A stretch of DNA of 64,000 bases from Camarhynchus parvulus (taxonomy: Eukaryota; Chordata; Aves; Passeriformes; Thraupidae): NCBI RefSeq assembly GCF_901933205.1, contig NC_044600.1:8470501-8534500 (forward strand), read 5' to 3'. Below the pieces are notes generated by a model. It worked only from the letters and a program-made list of their open reading frames with translations, searched no databases and was not told where the DNA came from. Numbering within the stretch: the stretch's first letter is position 1; the number at the start of each line of letters is the position of its first letter. Made by a program: the position numbers and the translations under genes. This document shows positions 23,801 through 37,941 of this stretch, piece by piece.

Positions 23801-26170
23801 AAAGGTACTTTACAATGTAAAAACCAATTCCCAATTTAAAGACTTCTCGTTGTTCCTAAAAAGAATTGCAATCTTGAGAATGCATGAAAGAAAATATGCC
23901 GGACATGCTAATTGCATCTTCTGTCCTCAAAGACCAAAAGGGAAACCAATTATCACATACACTCAACAGGCTGCAGCACCAAAATACCCATCAGCATTAG
24001 GCAGCAGCTCCAGCAGCACATCAGCTCATGTCTGTTGTCTTTGTGCAATCAGCAGCTGTAAAAGTTTGCGTGAAGAGATGGCACAGGAGGGAAAACACAA
24101 GTGAATACAGCTGGCATTTCAACCAGAGTTCATCACACTCTGCAGCTGAGGACAGGAAATTGTTGTTGTTGTTGTTTTGTTATGCTTTTCTAAGAAATAC
24201 ACAAGAGGAAAAAGAAAATTGTCTCTTCCTGAGCTACTCCCTGTCCCTGCAGACCACAAACCCATTCAAGGACTCTGAGTCACAGCCTGAATGTGCACTT
24301 TCCCAGAGCAAAAGCACCCAAAACAACCCCATTAAAGTGCAGCCAAAAGAGAGAACGAGCTTTTTCACATGCTCCAATGGCTGACAGCACTTTGATTTCC
24401 ATTTGGCCACCCAGTATTCAGCCCAATTCCTCATCTGGAAGTGTCTAGAAAAATTAAACTGGAAAAACAGCACACTTTAGCAAGACAGTGAGGACAAGTG
24501 GTTGTAGTTTTTTACACATTCTAGCAAGGTCCCTTTTGAATGAGGTTGTGCTACACAAGATGTTGCCAATAAACACTTGTAGAGCACCTCCTTCTCCGGC
24601 TCACACCAGCGCCAGGGTGGGCAGCAGCTGCCACATCAGCCCTGCTAAAGGTCTCCAGTGGTGCAGGCAAAATTTAATTTTGCTGCCCATGGATCCAGCC
24701 TGGTTTGTTCCAGCTTGTGGGAGACACATGAGGAGTCAGACTGGCTGCTCCTGCTGCTGGGGATGCGATAGCAGAGACAGTCAACAACAGCTGGTGCTGG
24801 GCCCAAGCCATCTCCTGCTCACACAGATGCCTTGTCCTGCCCCACAGAGCCAGCCTGGCTCTCCAGGGCTCTGGCACTGCCCAGGACACAGCAGAGCAGC
24901 AGCTGCTGGGGCTGCCCCTGCCTGAGCATCCTTCTGCCTTGCCCAGTGCTGCCTTGTTTTCACACCTCAGCCTGGCAAAACTGCAAAAACCAGCACAGCT
25001 CAGGAGAGGCACAGGAAACACCCGTCCACAGCAGAACAGAAAACAAGAGGATATCTCTTACAAGGCTAAAAATATTCTCAAAGCAGTATTTTAATAGCCT
25101 TCCTAAAAAATAAGAAATAGTTGCTCTGAACATAGTGTGAGCAAAGCAGGCAGAAGCTGGATTTATTTCAAGTAGGAGCTTAAATATTATAACCTCTTTA
25201 GGTCAAGAGATAGAGTTAATTTTGATGAGAAAAATGAAGTATCCAGCTTGGTTTTGGACAAATCCTGTTTTATGAGAAGCATTTCAGTTCACTTGCTTTT
25301 AATTTATTCCAGTGACTTGAAAACCCACCTGTATTTTTTTAATAATAAAGAAACACAAGGTCTTGCCAGGGATGAACAAATACAAAATAAAATCTATGAG
25401 GGCTAGCAAAGGGAGGAAAATCCAGAAACACTCGTGTGAAGAGGCAAGCACAACAGACATTAATCTCTGTGCAAGCCAGCAACCACAGCTTCAGAAAATA
25501 TACCCAGAGGAGGAAGGCAAGGGATGTAAAGCTGCCCTGGCCTGACAGGACATGCAGCCCTTGGGCTGGAAGGGAAGAGCCAAGCAAGAGGCACTCAGCT
25601 CCTGCAGACAGTGACAGGCACAGGGCCTTGGAGCCAAACCCAGCTCCAGCACAGGCTCCTCTGAGTTCAGACAAGTTAATAGGAGGGCAGATCTGGTCCT
25701 GCTGACATTAATGTCAATGTTTTTCTCAAGCTCAGGTTTGCAGCTTGCTCTGCTCACACCCCCCTAATGGATGTGACAGCCCAGTCATGGTGCCAGCACT
25801 GCTGCACTTTGTTCACAGGGGCCAGGGCTCAACATATTCCACACGCTTACAAAATTCTCCAAAGGCAAAGCTTTCTTTTTTTTTTAAATCTGTCATCACA
25901 GAGGGACACTTGCAGAGCAGATGAGCTTAGAAAGCATCAGCACACAAAGCAATTTTTCACTACTACTGTGTCACTTTTGGAAAGTGCAGTGAATTCTGTA
26001 ACTTTCACATCAAGTTGGGTTTTGTTCTTTCAGCAATTTAAGCTACCTGCTCTTTCCAACCAGCCTTAATCTAAGTTGCTTGAGACTGCTAACTGGGTGA
26101 CTAAAGAAAAACTGCATTTTATAGAAACCAGCAGATCCAAATGTCCCTTATCCTTACACTTAAATCAGAT
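20863..26170. other. Non-coding sequence, no gene seen
   Basis: Unique-looking sequence with overlapping chance frames, the largest 151 codons (21843-22298, plus). A strong acceptor-like tract (T-rich, ending TTGTAG at 22903) precedes a 21-codon open stretch but has only a weak donor. About 22490-22620 and 24590-24960 are G+C-richer (about 58-68% in lines counted) with few CpGs. No transposon, tRNA or known microRNA is seen. Confidence 0.6.
24160..24175 (+). repeat. (TTG)5 microsatellite
   Basis: Five perfect TTG units followed by TTTTG. Too short to be a strong marker and not attached to a recognised mobile element. Confidence 0.85.
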
Positions 26171-26219
26171 TTAAAAGGTTATAACATCTTATAACAAGGA
26201 CTTAAAAGTTATAACATCT
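26171..26219 (+). repeat. Imperfect tandem duplication, about 30-bp period
   Basis: TTAAAAGGTTATAACATCTT (26171-26190) recurs as TTAAAAGTTATAACATCTT (26201-26219) with one base missing. The spacer repeats TATAACA once more. This is a recent-looking local duplication, probably by replication slippage. Confidence 0.7.
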
Positions 26220-29200
26220 TCAGAGCACACAAAAACATGAGAGGCAGCCCATAGTGAAAAGGCTCATTTCAATGAGTTTTGTATCAGCCAACCACTGAAG
26301 TCCTGAGCCTGGCTTGAAGGCACTGACCCTGCCACATAAGGAGATCACCTGGCAGAGCAGCTCCAGAGCTCACCTGGCAGGACACATCGGCTCATCCTCA
26401 GCACAGCTCCCTTGCCAGCACTGAGATCTGCACTCGACATTTCACCCCCAAGTCACCCACCTCTTGCTCAGCCCAGACTTTTCTCTCACACTTTCCTGGA
26501 GGTGAACAATTCAGAACCTGGCTGGAGACTGTTGTAAAAGCTGCAGTACCTGAAGCTCCATTACATTAAACAAAAACATTTCCTATAAAATGAGCACTAC
26601 AAGCACAAGCAAAAGCCAGATCTTTTTCTGCCAGGATGGATCCCCTGTCTTATGATCAGAGATAACTGCAATGGCTTTCTCTCTAATGAGCACCTTCTGG
26701 GTTCCTAGCAGTGCTACAACCACCTGGAATGAGAGGCACCCCAAACATGCCTCTGCTGCCCTCTGTTAGCTCAGACACATCTGTATTTTGAACACTTTTC
26801 AGAATATGCTCTAAGCAACACAAAAACAAGAGAGAGTCCAGCAGGCTCTGACAAAGCCCACATTTGCAATGAGGTAGAACATCTCAGTACATGCATCTTT
26901 ATTTACTTCCTGGTGCAAGAAGTTTCAGCTAAATTAATAGGTTTCGCTTAAGAACTTAGTAAAAGCAGCCCTGCATTAGAGAAAGAGCCCTGGCTAGGAC
27001 ACATGCACAAAGGTTTACACTTTCCTTTCTGGCAGCCAGATTTGGGGGATTATTACCTTTTACCTCAAGGGTAATTTTTCAAAATAAAGCTACCTCTTTC
27101 ATTTTATTATTTTTTTTTACTCACAGAAGAGATGTTAAATTGCCACAGATGGTCATTTATTTTCATTTTGTGTGTTTTACACAGCACATTTTATGGATTA
27201 TAATAGCTAATTAAATGTAACAAATAAAATTAATTTCAAATGTAAATGTTGAGCCTGCCTAATCTTCACAACACACCATTACTGTTGAGGGTAGCACAGC
27301 CTAAATATAATAGGGGGAACAGGGTCCTTTGGCAGTCCCATCACAGCCCAGCTGCTGACTATCAAGTCCCTTTACTGTTTAAAATTCAGAGGGGCTGACT
27401 GCCACTGATATACAGGGTGCTCAACACCACATAATATCAGGCCCCCACTTTCTTTACAGTAAAACCTATTTATTTTACAAGGGCTTTTTTCATATTTTGT
27501 TCTTTTCTACCTAAACTGTATTTGCAGATTCTATTATTCAAATACACTTCCATGACAGTGAAAGATAACAAATAGAGCCAGGCATGTGCTACTTCACAGG
27601 ACAGATATACAATTCCCTTCACTATAAGAGAGCTGCAATAGCATTCAGAAATGCCTGGTTTGCAGTGTCAGCAAAAATGTAGTTCTAAAGAAAACTTTAA
27701 AAACAAGTATTTAACTCACTCCTCCCACAAGATTTTTACTTGACAGAAATAATGGAAATAAATGGAAAATAAAAATGCTGCCCATAATTTACTACACTAT
27801 GTGTTTCACCTGCTGCTCTCCATATTCACATCTCTGATCTTTGTTGAGCTCAGAACTCAGTAATATTGCCAAGTACTATTCCAACAAATAAATTGGTTTT
27901 TAGACCTGCCACAATGCTTTTTGTAGAGACTGTGGGAGTGTGGATAAAGAACATTAAAATTAGCGAGAAGAGCGGGGGGAAACACAACTGTGGCATCTTT
28001 TGTTCCTGGCCAGATGCACAAACCCAGGCTGCTCAGGCAATCCTGCAGCACTGCCTAAAATCCAGGACTGCAACCGCTCAGAATCCCTTTTCATTTTATT
28101 TTCCCAGGTGGGAAAAGATAAACAAACGCACAGGGATGTTTTAAAAAACAGACCAACCAACCCAACAAACAACAGGCCAACAACACACTTGTCTTGAATG
28201 GCTTGTCAATAACACAAAACAGACACTAACATACTTGTCTGTGTCCCACTGTGATCAAATAAATTTCAAGGTGAACATGCATTAAGTAGGAAAGAAATGC
28301 CAAAGGTTCCACCTCTCAGTCAGCTAGAACTAATCTTGCCTTTTGCATTTTCTCAGAAATTAATGAGGATTGATGGAAGGTGATAAGGAACACCACATCT
28401 TCAGTAATGCACAGAGATTTCTCTACCAGGCTGAAATGAAATACTTGAACATCCAAGATTTGACATCCATCTTTGCCCATTTCCTGCTAACATGCCCTTT
28501 TCCTCTTAATACAATCATTACTGGTGTGACCTTTAAAGATCCCCATACAATCTGTTAATTTTTCTGAGCACTTAATCTCTTAAAGTACCTGTTTTCACAC
28601 GTCCTACAGTTAAACATTTTGGTAAAGGAAAAAAAAAGCTGCTTTGTCTATACATTAAAATAAAACTCTGTACCTTTCCTTAGTATTATTGCTATATACA
28701 TGAACTGTTGGGAAGGTTTATAAAACACAGTGGTTCCTCTTGGAGAAGGCTAGAGGGAGGCTGGATATTGATGGATTGCTGGCATTTGGAAGCTGGTATT
28801 GGAAAAAAATAGTGTGGTTTGATTGGGAAGGGACATCTGTGCTTGTTTGTGTTTATTGTATAATTTTTCCATCACACTAAAAACTCAGCAGCCCACAGGT
28901 TTTAGGGTACTATTTTGTTTTCAAAAGGACTAGAGCAAACAATGGAGGAGAGCTTTATGAAGCCAGACCTACCCTTTCCCATACTTCAACAGCAGCACCT
29001 GAAATAGAAATATCCTGATAGAAACCAACTTTTAGAAAAAAAGAAGACTGTCCCTTAGCAGATAGCTTCTTTGAGACAGCTTCAACACAGCATTTTTGCC
29101 CTCCCAGAAGAGCCACATTCCCACAGTGGGTGAAGCAGTCACCCGCTCACACCTCAGCACTTGAGCAGACGAACAAGAAGCTCATGACCAGGTTCGTAGA

Positions 29201-32200
29201 GAAGAGGGGAGGACCATCAAGACAAGATTCAGTCTGGATCATAATTCTGTTGTAATTCTGGAGCCAAAAAGCAGTGAGCACTTGAACAACGCCACTAGAA
29301 CATTCTGCAGAGGCAGCATGACCATGGTCTTCAATTTTTCTCTTTCTTCACAGAAAGAAGATACATATTTGCAGAAAGCCAACATTCTTAAAACAGTATT
29401 ATGTGCAATTAGGTGCATTCATTACACCTCATTCATTCATGCTTCTTTGACATTCAGCTGGATTTTCCAAAGAACCTGTTGTGAATTTGATTTTCCACTG
29501 AATACTTACATATTATCTGATAAGTATTTTTCCTTATTCATTCATTGTGATGAACTCATGAATTTCTCTAATATATTCGTTATTAATATTACTCAAACAT
29601 TTTGTTGGCAAATAATCCTTGGTTTATAGGTCATTCGAATTGCAAATTGTAACTATTAGAGTCATTTTTTAACATAAGTAATTTATTTAACTTAAGTAAT
29701 GCATACAGCCGATTTAATCAATGTGCAGTGAATTTCAATTTGTGCATTTGGCTTTAATAGTTTTGGATACATAAATCATGCACTCAGGAAACTGAAGATA
29801 ATAATATGGAACTTAAATGAATAATTGGAACCACATGAACTAGTTCCACAGAAAACATGAAAATAGCCACATATACAAGCCAATCTAAATTCACTGTCCA
29901 AATCTCATGAACATTTGCAACCCTTTTTTCCCTTTCTAATTCACTCTGATACAGTTAATTTGTAACAAAACCATGCCAGCAGCTTCAGCAGACACTGCCA
30001 GATTGCGTTCCACTTCCTCCCCTGTATCCTTATTTAGGATATTAAATAACCCTGGTCGCTATTAACTTTGCTGCATGCACTGTCTCAAGAAGATATCTGA
30101 CCACCACATATAGCAACACCTTCAACTTCCACAGCATTTGGGAGGCCAACTGCAATTAGTGGTTACTTGAATCGATCCTAAATAGCCTAGGACAGCTCCA
30201 GTTGCTTAATGCTTTTGATTTTATTATAAGACCAGAGATAAAACTATAATGAGGTTCAGTGATAGTAGGAAGTTGGTCCTCTGGGACTTAAAATTGAAGT
30301 AGGCAGGCAAAAATTAAATGTTTATCTAGCAGATTCCTGTTTGTTCATGCTTTAATGTATTCCCCACCTCAGCTTCTGCTGCAATTAGGGAACAACCCTG
30401 TCTCATCATAATACTTCAAGAAGGAGAAAATAAAAGATAAGGAAAGAAGAACTAAAGAAAGAAAAACATGAAGCTGACAGCTGATACCTGTCTACCAGCA
30501 TGACTTTTCCTAGTGAAAAGACCTTACTTGGAATGGGCAACAGACCAAAAACTGCACAACCTCCACAGCCTTGAGACTTCTTTCTTTAACTGGATCCAAG
30601 GCAGAAAAACACAGCACAACAATGCTCAAGCAACCTGGAGTAAGCTCATATGTGCTCACCTCTATCAATACACTGTACAGTTCAGAAATGAGCAGGTGAT
30701 CTGGAAGCAAGAGCAAAGATATGCCGTGCTACATCACTGGAGTCAGGTTCTAACAAAAGACACAGCTCTTGCCCTCTGTAGACAAGCCTAGGACAGGATT
30801 TCTGACACAAAATTGCTGTGAGATTCCAAGAGCTGGGCTAATCAGGAGAAAAGAATCAGTCACAGAAAGCCTAGACCAGAAAACTTGCTTTCCCTCCCCT
30901 CTCCTGCAGCTGTGGAGCTGTTCAGACATGCAAGGTTTTGCTCCAGGCTGCTCTCCAGTTATCAGAGGCTTCATGTCTCACAGATGTGGCATCATGTCCC
31001 AGACACACCAAGTAAAAAACTGTAACCGCCACTGAAGTGTTGAACCAGCATTTGAATGGGCAGAATCATGGTTATACATATGATTCAAAACTTGAGTGAG
31101 GAGGTGAAACAAAAGCACCTTCTGCAGATCTGACCTTGCGCAGATTCATACAGTTTTTGCATCCCATGGTGACACCAACTACTGGTGTAGAACATACAAA
31201 TGGTCATTCCCAGATGCAACATCCATTAGAAAGACTGATCCTCATGGACAAGTTCTGATGGCCAGAATAGAAAACTGACTTTGGGAATTGCCCTGACATT
31301 GGGATTTTGGGTCTGAGCAGGAAGGCAGAGCTGAATGGCCCTTCCAAGAAATTACAGGGACAGTCAAACCTGAGGAGGGTTAGATGGGAAATGGAATGAT
31401 GTAAGCACTCTGCTGATTTGGGTGATGAACTAGAGTTCTTCAAAGGGTTCATGGCCACTATATCAGGGTAAATTCACCCAAACAGTAACTCAGACATTCC
31501 TACTGCATGAATGAGTTAGGTACAGCACTGCACAGCATGAACTCCACTGCAAGGGCATACAGAACTCACTAAACTCATTCCTAGATTTCAACACACAAAA
31601 TTTTTGCCCCTTTCCCAGGTGGTAGCATCAATCTGCAGGTGGGTCTATGCCAAGGAGAGAAAACCAGCCTGTACCTATCAAATCCCAATCACAGCACCCT
31701 GTTTACAAACTGGGGGGAGGAAGCACACAAGTTTTTGAGTTGCTTGCACAAGGGATTCCCCATGAGCGCTCAGAAAAGCTTCAGCACATGCCATTTCATG
31801 CAGCAATGGCTTGTCACACACTGACAAAAGGAAATTTTTCCCACCACCAAATTCTCTATTACTGCACATTTTCAGGGCAAGCAGGTGGCTCAGAGACAGC
31901 ACAAGTGGAACCCTCCTGTCTTCACATTGTGCAACTGGACTTCAAATTGCAGTGCATGAAAGCCCCTTAAAGGGTGGTGCTAGCACACACTGCTGCACAA
32001 AAATGTTCACTGCAACATCTTTCCTCCTTTTCCTTTTGAATCTTTCACCTCATTCTACGTTACAAAATCTGAAATCCTTACTAAGTGCTGTGACACACTG
32101 AATTGTTATTAACAAGCTTATTAGAGCTGTGAAATGGGATTTCCATTACATCAATCTCTCACTTTCCCCATAGTACAACAGGATACCATTCTAAGTATCT

Positions 32201-35200
32201 TATAATGACCAGTGACCTACCTATTGCCTTGTAACAGAAGCAATCATCTCTCATTTGGCCTTCATGAATTCTCCAGCTGTCATTATTCATTAAAACACTG
32301 TAAAGTGTTCCTGGTCTAGCAGTGAAAATGTCCTGCTCTTCCATCTCATAAGTAGCCTCTCTCCATTCAGCTCCTTGGTTAATCAATGCTAATTACATAG
32401 CCCTGTGATCATCTCCTGAAATTAGCACAAATGGTAACATGTTCTTTGATTGCCAATGTTTTCGTAAATGTTACATTAAAAAATAGCACGAAAATAACAG
32501 CATAGACAAAATTTGTATTAGAACCATGCATGCCATTTCAAAATTCACAGCAAGGATGACATGCAGAGTGGGAGCCCACTGCCATTCATTGGAACTGATT
32601 TATCAAGGCACCCACTTCCAGTTTTGACAACCCTGGGGAGGAAAAATACAATCTACACTGAGTATTAGCAATAAGAGAACATTACATTACAGCTGCAAAT
32701 TCTCAATGAGTCATTTTTTAAGATGAAAAAAACCAAGATTTAGTTATAACAGAGATAATTTAGCAATATTTTGGAATGGGGAAGGAAAAAAAACCAGTGC
32801 AAACAAATTTCAGAATGTTGTTCAGTGGTTGCTTAAAACCAAGGCATCTGATGAAGATTTCTAACTGTGCAGCATCACGTAGCACCAGCCCAGCACAACA
32901 CAAAAGCCACTACCAAACAGTTCCTGTGAGAACTTACAAAACACACTGGAACATGGCTGTTTAGTACTGAAAACCAAACCTCTACAAACTCCCATTACCC
33001 ACCAGGAGCTAAATAACTAAAAAAATATAGGGCAGGTCATTTTGATATTCAATGAGATGGGAAATAAATGACAATCCAAGAAACTCATAAAAATGATGAG
33101 GAATGAACCGTGTAACTGGATCAAGCCATTATTTCTGAAAAGAACCAGGAAGCTGGTGGATAATTTAGTGTGATTGTCCAAGGCAAGAAGTAGCTTCTTG
33201 GAGAAAGTTTTTATGAACATGGAACCTTAAATATTTCATTGTGAAATAATAAAATAAATGCCTGGAAGATGACCAGCTCTATTAAAGACAGGGCCACTGA
33301 CTTGAGTAATTAACACACCTCAAACAAAGGCCCTATGGGATCCTGTGGTGATCAGTTTTAAAAGCCAAAACAAAAGCAACAAAGGATGAAATTCCAAGTC
33401 AGACACAAAATCTCAACGACCTTCTCCCTAGCCCAGGTCTCACCAAATGTCCTGTGCATACTTCCAGTTGCCTCAGTAACTTTTGGTTGCAGCAAAGAGC
33501 CTTTGAAAGCTTTGAGCTCTACATCTGCTCTCCAAGAACATCCCAGAGCTTCCAGATGTCCTGGAGAGACAACCCCACAGAGCAGTGCCAACAGCACTCA
33601 CAAAGCAATTGTCAAGAAGAAATGACCTCCAAAGGCTCCTTGAGTTCTCTATTCTTCCAAAACAAGATAGACAAAGCATCATTTAACCACAGAAATTGAC
33701 AGTGAGCAAGAAGTTTTTGTTGTGGAACAAGAGCTGCCATGGAGATTTTAAGCAGATGGAATGGTTAATTACTGTTTAATATTCCCTCACAGCATTGGAC
33801 ACATGAACTAATAACCATTCTGACCTCTTGTAAAGGACAATTCATTTCATTTTACAAGGTACTCAAATAAAAACCACCTCAAAGCTTCTGCCAAAAAGAA
33901 ATGTACCCTGGCCCCTGGACATGTCTACTGCCAGACTTCATGCATTTATGGGACATGACAAGCTGACGGGGGAAACTGCACAGATCCAGTCACCCTTGAC
34001 TGAGAAATTTACATTGAAAGAAGTGCTGAGAAGGATGATCTAGAAGACCAGACAAACTGAGATTCAAATTTACAAGGTGATAGTAGTAAAACATTGCTCC
34101 AAGTAACCATGGAAACCTTTGGGGCATGAGAAGGTGTCCAGTCAGTGGAGCCCAGTAGCTCTGAGGGAGCAGCAGTACTGGGAGCCTGGATCCCACTGCT
34201 TATGAACAGGATATCTTGATAAAATTGAAGAGAGTATGTGACCTATTTGCCCACTACAGCAGAAGACATGATCCAAAAGCATCTCCATCCCTCCACACGC
34301 CTACACAAATCTAATATTCTGAAATTTCCAATTTCAATTAATTGGATGCATGCCACAATTTCTGAAAAGTATCAGCCTTTAAAACCTCAGGAAGTATCTA
34401 CAGAAACAATTCTGTCATACACATTAATGTTTCTATGGTGACTTTCTAGCACTTCATTGGATTCCCTTTTGTAAATGCTCAGGGTACTCCCACACCACCC
34501 TGCAAACCCAAATCCTAGGTAAACCAAAATGGAAAACTCAGTTTTTCCCTACCCAAATGTAAAGCCAAGCTCTAAATACACATTCACTGTTATGCCCACA
34601 CATCACACCTCCATGGCCTGAGCATGTTCCAGAGCACTGCCGGATGGTGCCACGTCACCCAGGCAGTGCCAGTGACACAGCCAAAGCTGTATCTTGCTAT
34701 ATATACACCATGATCTCACTTGAGCCAGGAATATCAGAGTATTTTGTCTTGAAGCACATGAGCGTTTTCCTGGAGCATTTATACTCACGGACTGTTCGCA
34801 GATACTAGAGAATAGAGTCCACCTAAATACAGAAAAACTACAGGAACAGCAACCCTTTCTCACTGCCTCCTTGCTTCCTTTTCTCGTCAGTATATTTTCT
34901 CTCCCTTTTCCATTAAGAAATTCCTGTATTCTCCTCAAGGGCTCATTAACCTCTCTAAAATCCCATTCTGACATGAGCAAATGCCTTCTGAAAGGGCCAG
35001 TGCTGTCACAGGAACCTGAGGCCCAACAAATACTCCCTGAACATTGACCTCTCAGAGCCTGTTCACCTACAGCACTTGCACATCCTCATTTGTCTGCTTT
35101 CAAGTCACTTTGCCATTTGTTGATAAGCAATTACCAGATCTTCCAGTGGAACAATTTATTCTTGTCTTCAGTTCACTATTAACTCTGAAACCTTGCAGAT

Positions 35201-36435
35201 GGCAGTGCAGAATAAAACCCTTTCCCATCTGCCTGATCAAACAGTCGATAACTAAGATGTGGCAGGGCTTGGTAAAGCCAGCACTGTGCTTGGCAGTGGG
35301 TAAATGGATTAGGTGGCTCCCTCACTGTTATTTTCTTAAGGGCCTAGAACATAAAGATATTTCTTGGAAACTCAGTACAGCCCCAAGACTCACAGGTGCT
35401 GGCAAGCATTGCCAGACCATGCCATTCTTTCTTCCTACAGCTCCCCTTTTTGCACGTTAAAGATTAATAATTTATTTGGTACAGAACTCCACTATTCTGT
35501 CTCACTCTGCTCTGGCACCAATGCAGGTTCCTGCTGAGTTGAACACACCACTACAGATACTTCATTTTCTGTTTTGAATATTTTCTGGCAAAGGTAACAT
35601 TAACAAAATGAAGGTTCTTGCAAGCAGCAGCTGTTGTGGGTAGCATACATCCTGGGTAACTGCTTAAAGGAAGTAATAGAGGCTGTTTCCTCTGGGAAAT
35701 ATGTATAAATGGAGAGGTCTCGGATGAATAACTTCAAGAGAAATCCAAACCTATGGCTCCCCATACAGTCATTTGGGGATATTCTTATAAACAAGGATGG
35801 ATTTGCATAGCAAGGCTCTAGTCACAAACCCTCTCTCATCACACACAGGTTTCAGAGAGCACAGCAGTCACTCCAGCAAACAGCCTGAGCCACTCTCCCA
35901 CACAGGGCTCCACTGGGAGCCTGCTGGCCAAGACTCCTTCTCACAGCCTTGTTCATTTGTATACAAAATAAATCACTGCTCTGTATAAAACAGCAGCAGG
36001 GTCATGGGCCAGCCTCACAGTGCCACAGCCACTCAGAGGAAATCCTGGCACTCCATAACTAACCCATGCTATGGTGCTGTTTGCTCCTGTATCCACTAAT
36101 GCACAGGACAGAGTGTCAACTTAAATTTTGAAATCCTGTGATGCTGTCACCTTGTGTCACAGTGTTAAGTGGTTTTGATTATTTGATGTCAGCTCAGTTT
36201 ACTTAAAGCATTCCCACTACTTACATTTGGTCTCCATCAAAATGTGTCAGAAATCTCTTAGCAAGAGCTGTTCTTAACCCAAAGGGCTCAGCTGAAACTG
36301 CTGGTGCTCACAACGTGCAATGTTTATTTGGGAGGTTCTCTTGAGAAAGATGCTGTGATGAGGAGAGCCATTCTCATTGAAATGAATCTGGTCCCCAAGA
36401 AACCCACTCAGGAAAGCTTTTACATGGAAGTAATT
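26220..36435. other. Non-coding sequence, no gene seen
   Basis: About 10 kb of unique-looking sequence. Notable content: A+T-rich stretches around 27100-27260 and 29640-29830; a low-complexity AACAAACAAC-type patch at 28140-28200; a purine-rich tract at 30418-30465; a TATA-like TTTATAAAAC at about 28721 with nothing gene-like after it. The largest frame is 138 codons (35044-35460, plus) and unrecognised. No transposon ends, tRNA or known microRNA found. Confidence 0.6.
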
Positions 36436-36478
36436 ATTAGAAAGAAATAAGTATTAGGCAGTAATATTACTTTCTAAT
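36436..36478. repeat. Small inverted repeat (hairpin)
   Basis: ATTAGAAAGAAAT at 36436-36448 is complementary, except at one position, to ATTACTTTCTAAT at 36466-36478. This gives a 12-of-13-bp stem with a 17-nt loop. The arms are AT-rich. It could be the relic of a small inverted-repeat transposon or simply chance; there is no flanking duplication I can defend. Confidence 0.5.
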
Positions 36479-37941
36479 GACCAGGGTGCCCAGACCCTGC
36501 ACCAGCCATGCTCCTGGCTGCCCAGGCCTCCTCAGCCAGGCAAGTGGTCACTGTCCCAGCACTGCACCCTGTGCCAGCTCCAGTGAGTGACAAAACCTGG
36601 CTCAAGCAATGCCAGCTTTTCAGTGCAGGAATGGTACCAGCCCCAATACTTTCCATTCACCTCATTACAGAAATTACAGTGGTTCTGGTTTTGAAGATTG
36701 GTACCACAAGTGCTGGAGTCTCCCCTCAGATATGTGCCCAGAGAATGTGAAGCTGGTAGTGATAACTGACTTTCAGCTTTTCTTCTCATAACTCATTCAC
36801 TTTTACAGCCTGAATTCACTCTGCTCTGCCTAACCATGGAATATTAACAGTCTTCTCAGAGCATCCTGGAAGAAAGAAGTGTCAGTGAAATGTACTTCCA
36901 CTGACATCCAACCTCCCTGGACCATGGAGACCTTCACAGGCAAGTGATATGCCATAATACTGGATTTGAACACAAGCTGCAGCGCTACATGAACCAATCA
37001 CTGAACATCACCAAAATTATTATGAAAATGAGTAATAACATGTTCTTTAAAGCTCTCCTGACTTTAAGTCCTGACCTCCCAACGCACTGTTAGCACTCAT
37101 AACGTTCCTTTATGTCAAGGAAACTACGACCATTGTCAGCTGATTTACACACGATCAGAATCAATCGTCTGTGCTTTAGGGTGATCCTGGACATGAACTG
37201 AATGCCATTAGAACAACAGAGCTAATGGAAGCAAAAGGTGAAAATTCTGCAGAAAACAAGAGTGTATTTTTTTAATAAAGTCATTGTAAATTAAAGAATA
37301 AGTGTTCTTAAATTACTGAAAGATTTCATTTACTCCGGAAACACCTGAATCATCATTAACACTATAAGGATCTCTTTGCATTAATTCATACCTAAATTCA
37401 AAGCTGTACATTTTGTTAGGTTTCTCTCTTCCTGTTCACATTTGTACCCAATTAAGCTTCAGTACAGGTGCATACGGGTTAGTAATCACATTTTATATTT
37501 TGCATGCAGATTAGTCCCATTTGAATCTGCATAAATTTGTTATGCATCACTGCAAAAGTGAATGCTCAAGCAACTTTTATTTTTATCTAATCAAATCACT
37601 ACCTAATGAAAAACCGCGCACAAAGGTGCACTCGGGCAGACTCACAGATCCCTGGGAACAGGAACCACTCAGGAGGGCGACAGGTGTGAGCCTCTCCCTC
37701 CTCGTGGCCAAAATCCCATCAGCCACACCCAAAATGCCACTGCTGCCTTCTGCACAAAGGTTAAATCAAGATTCCGGCAGATGATGGGCCCAGAAGGGAC
37801 TTCTACAGAACTCCTTTCCTAAACCTTAGCAGAGTCAATTGCTGCTTGGTAGGCTATGATCAAAATCCCTCCTCAGAATGGAAATGGTAAAGTCTCTTTG
37901 CTTCCCTGTGCCTGAATTTTCTGGCTGTGCAGTGAGCACCA
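36479..37941. other. Non-coding sequence, no gene seen
   Basis: Unique-looking sequence. A 60-codon plus frame at 36609-36791 contains a protein-like stretch after a pyrimidine-rich CAG at about 36673, but it has no good donor. Around 37080-37170 and 37610-37680 more CpGs are retained than is usual for this window. No RNA gene or transposon is seen before the CR1 tail at 37942. Confidence 0.6.

Noticed and set aside
36609..36791. Cys/Trp-containing plus frame behind a pyrimidine-rich CAG
   Set aside because: No adequate donor, no recognised domain, and overlapping frames exist on the other strand.
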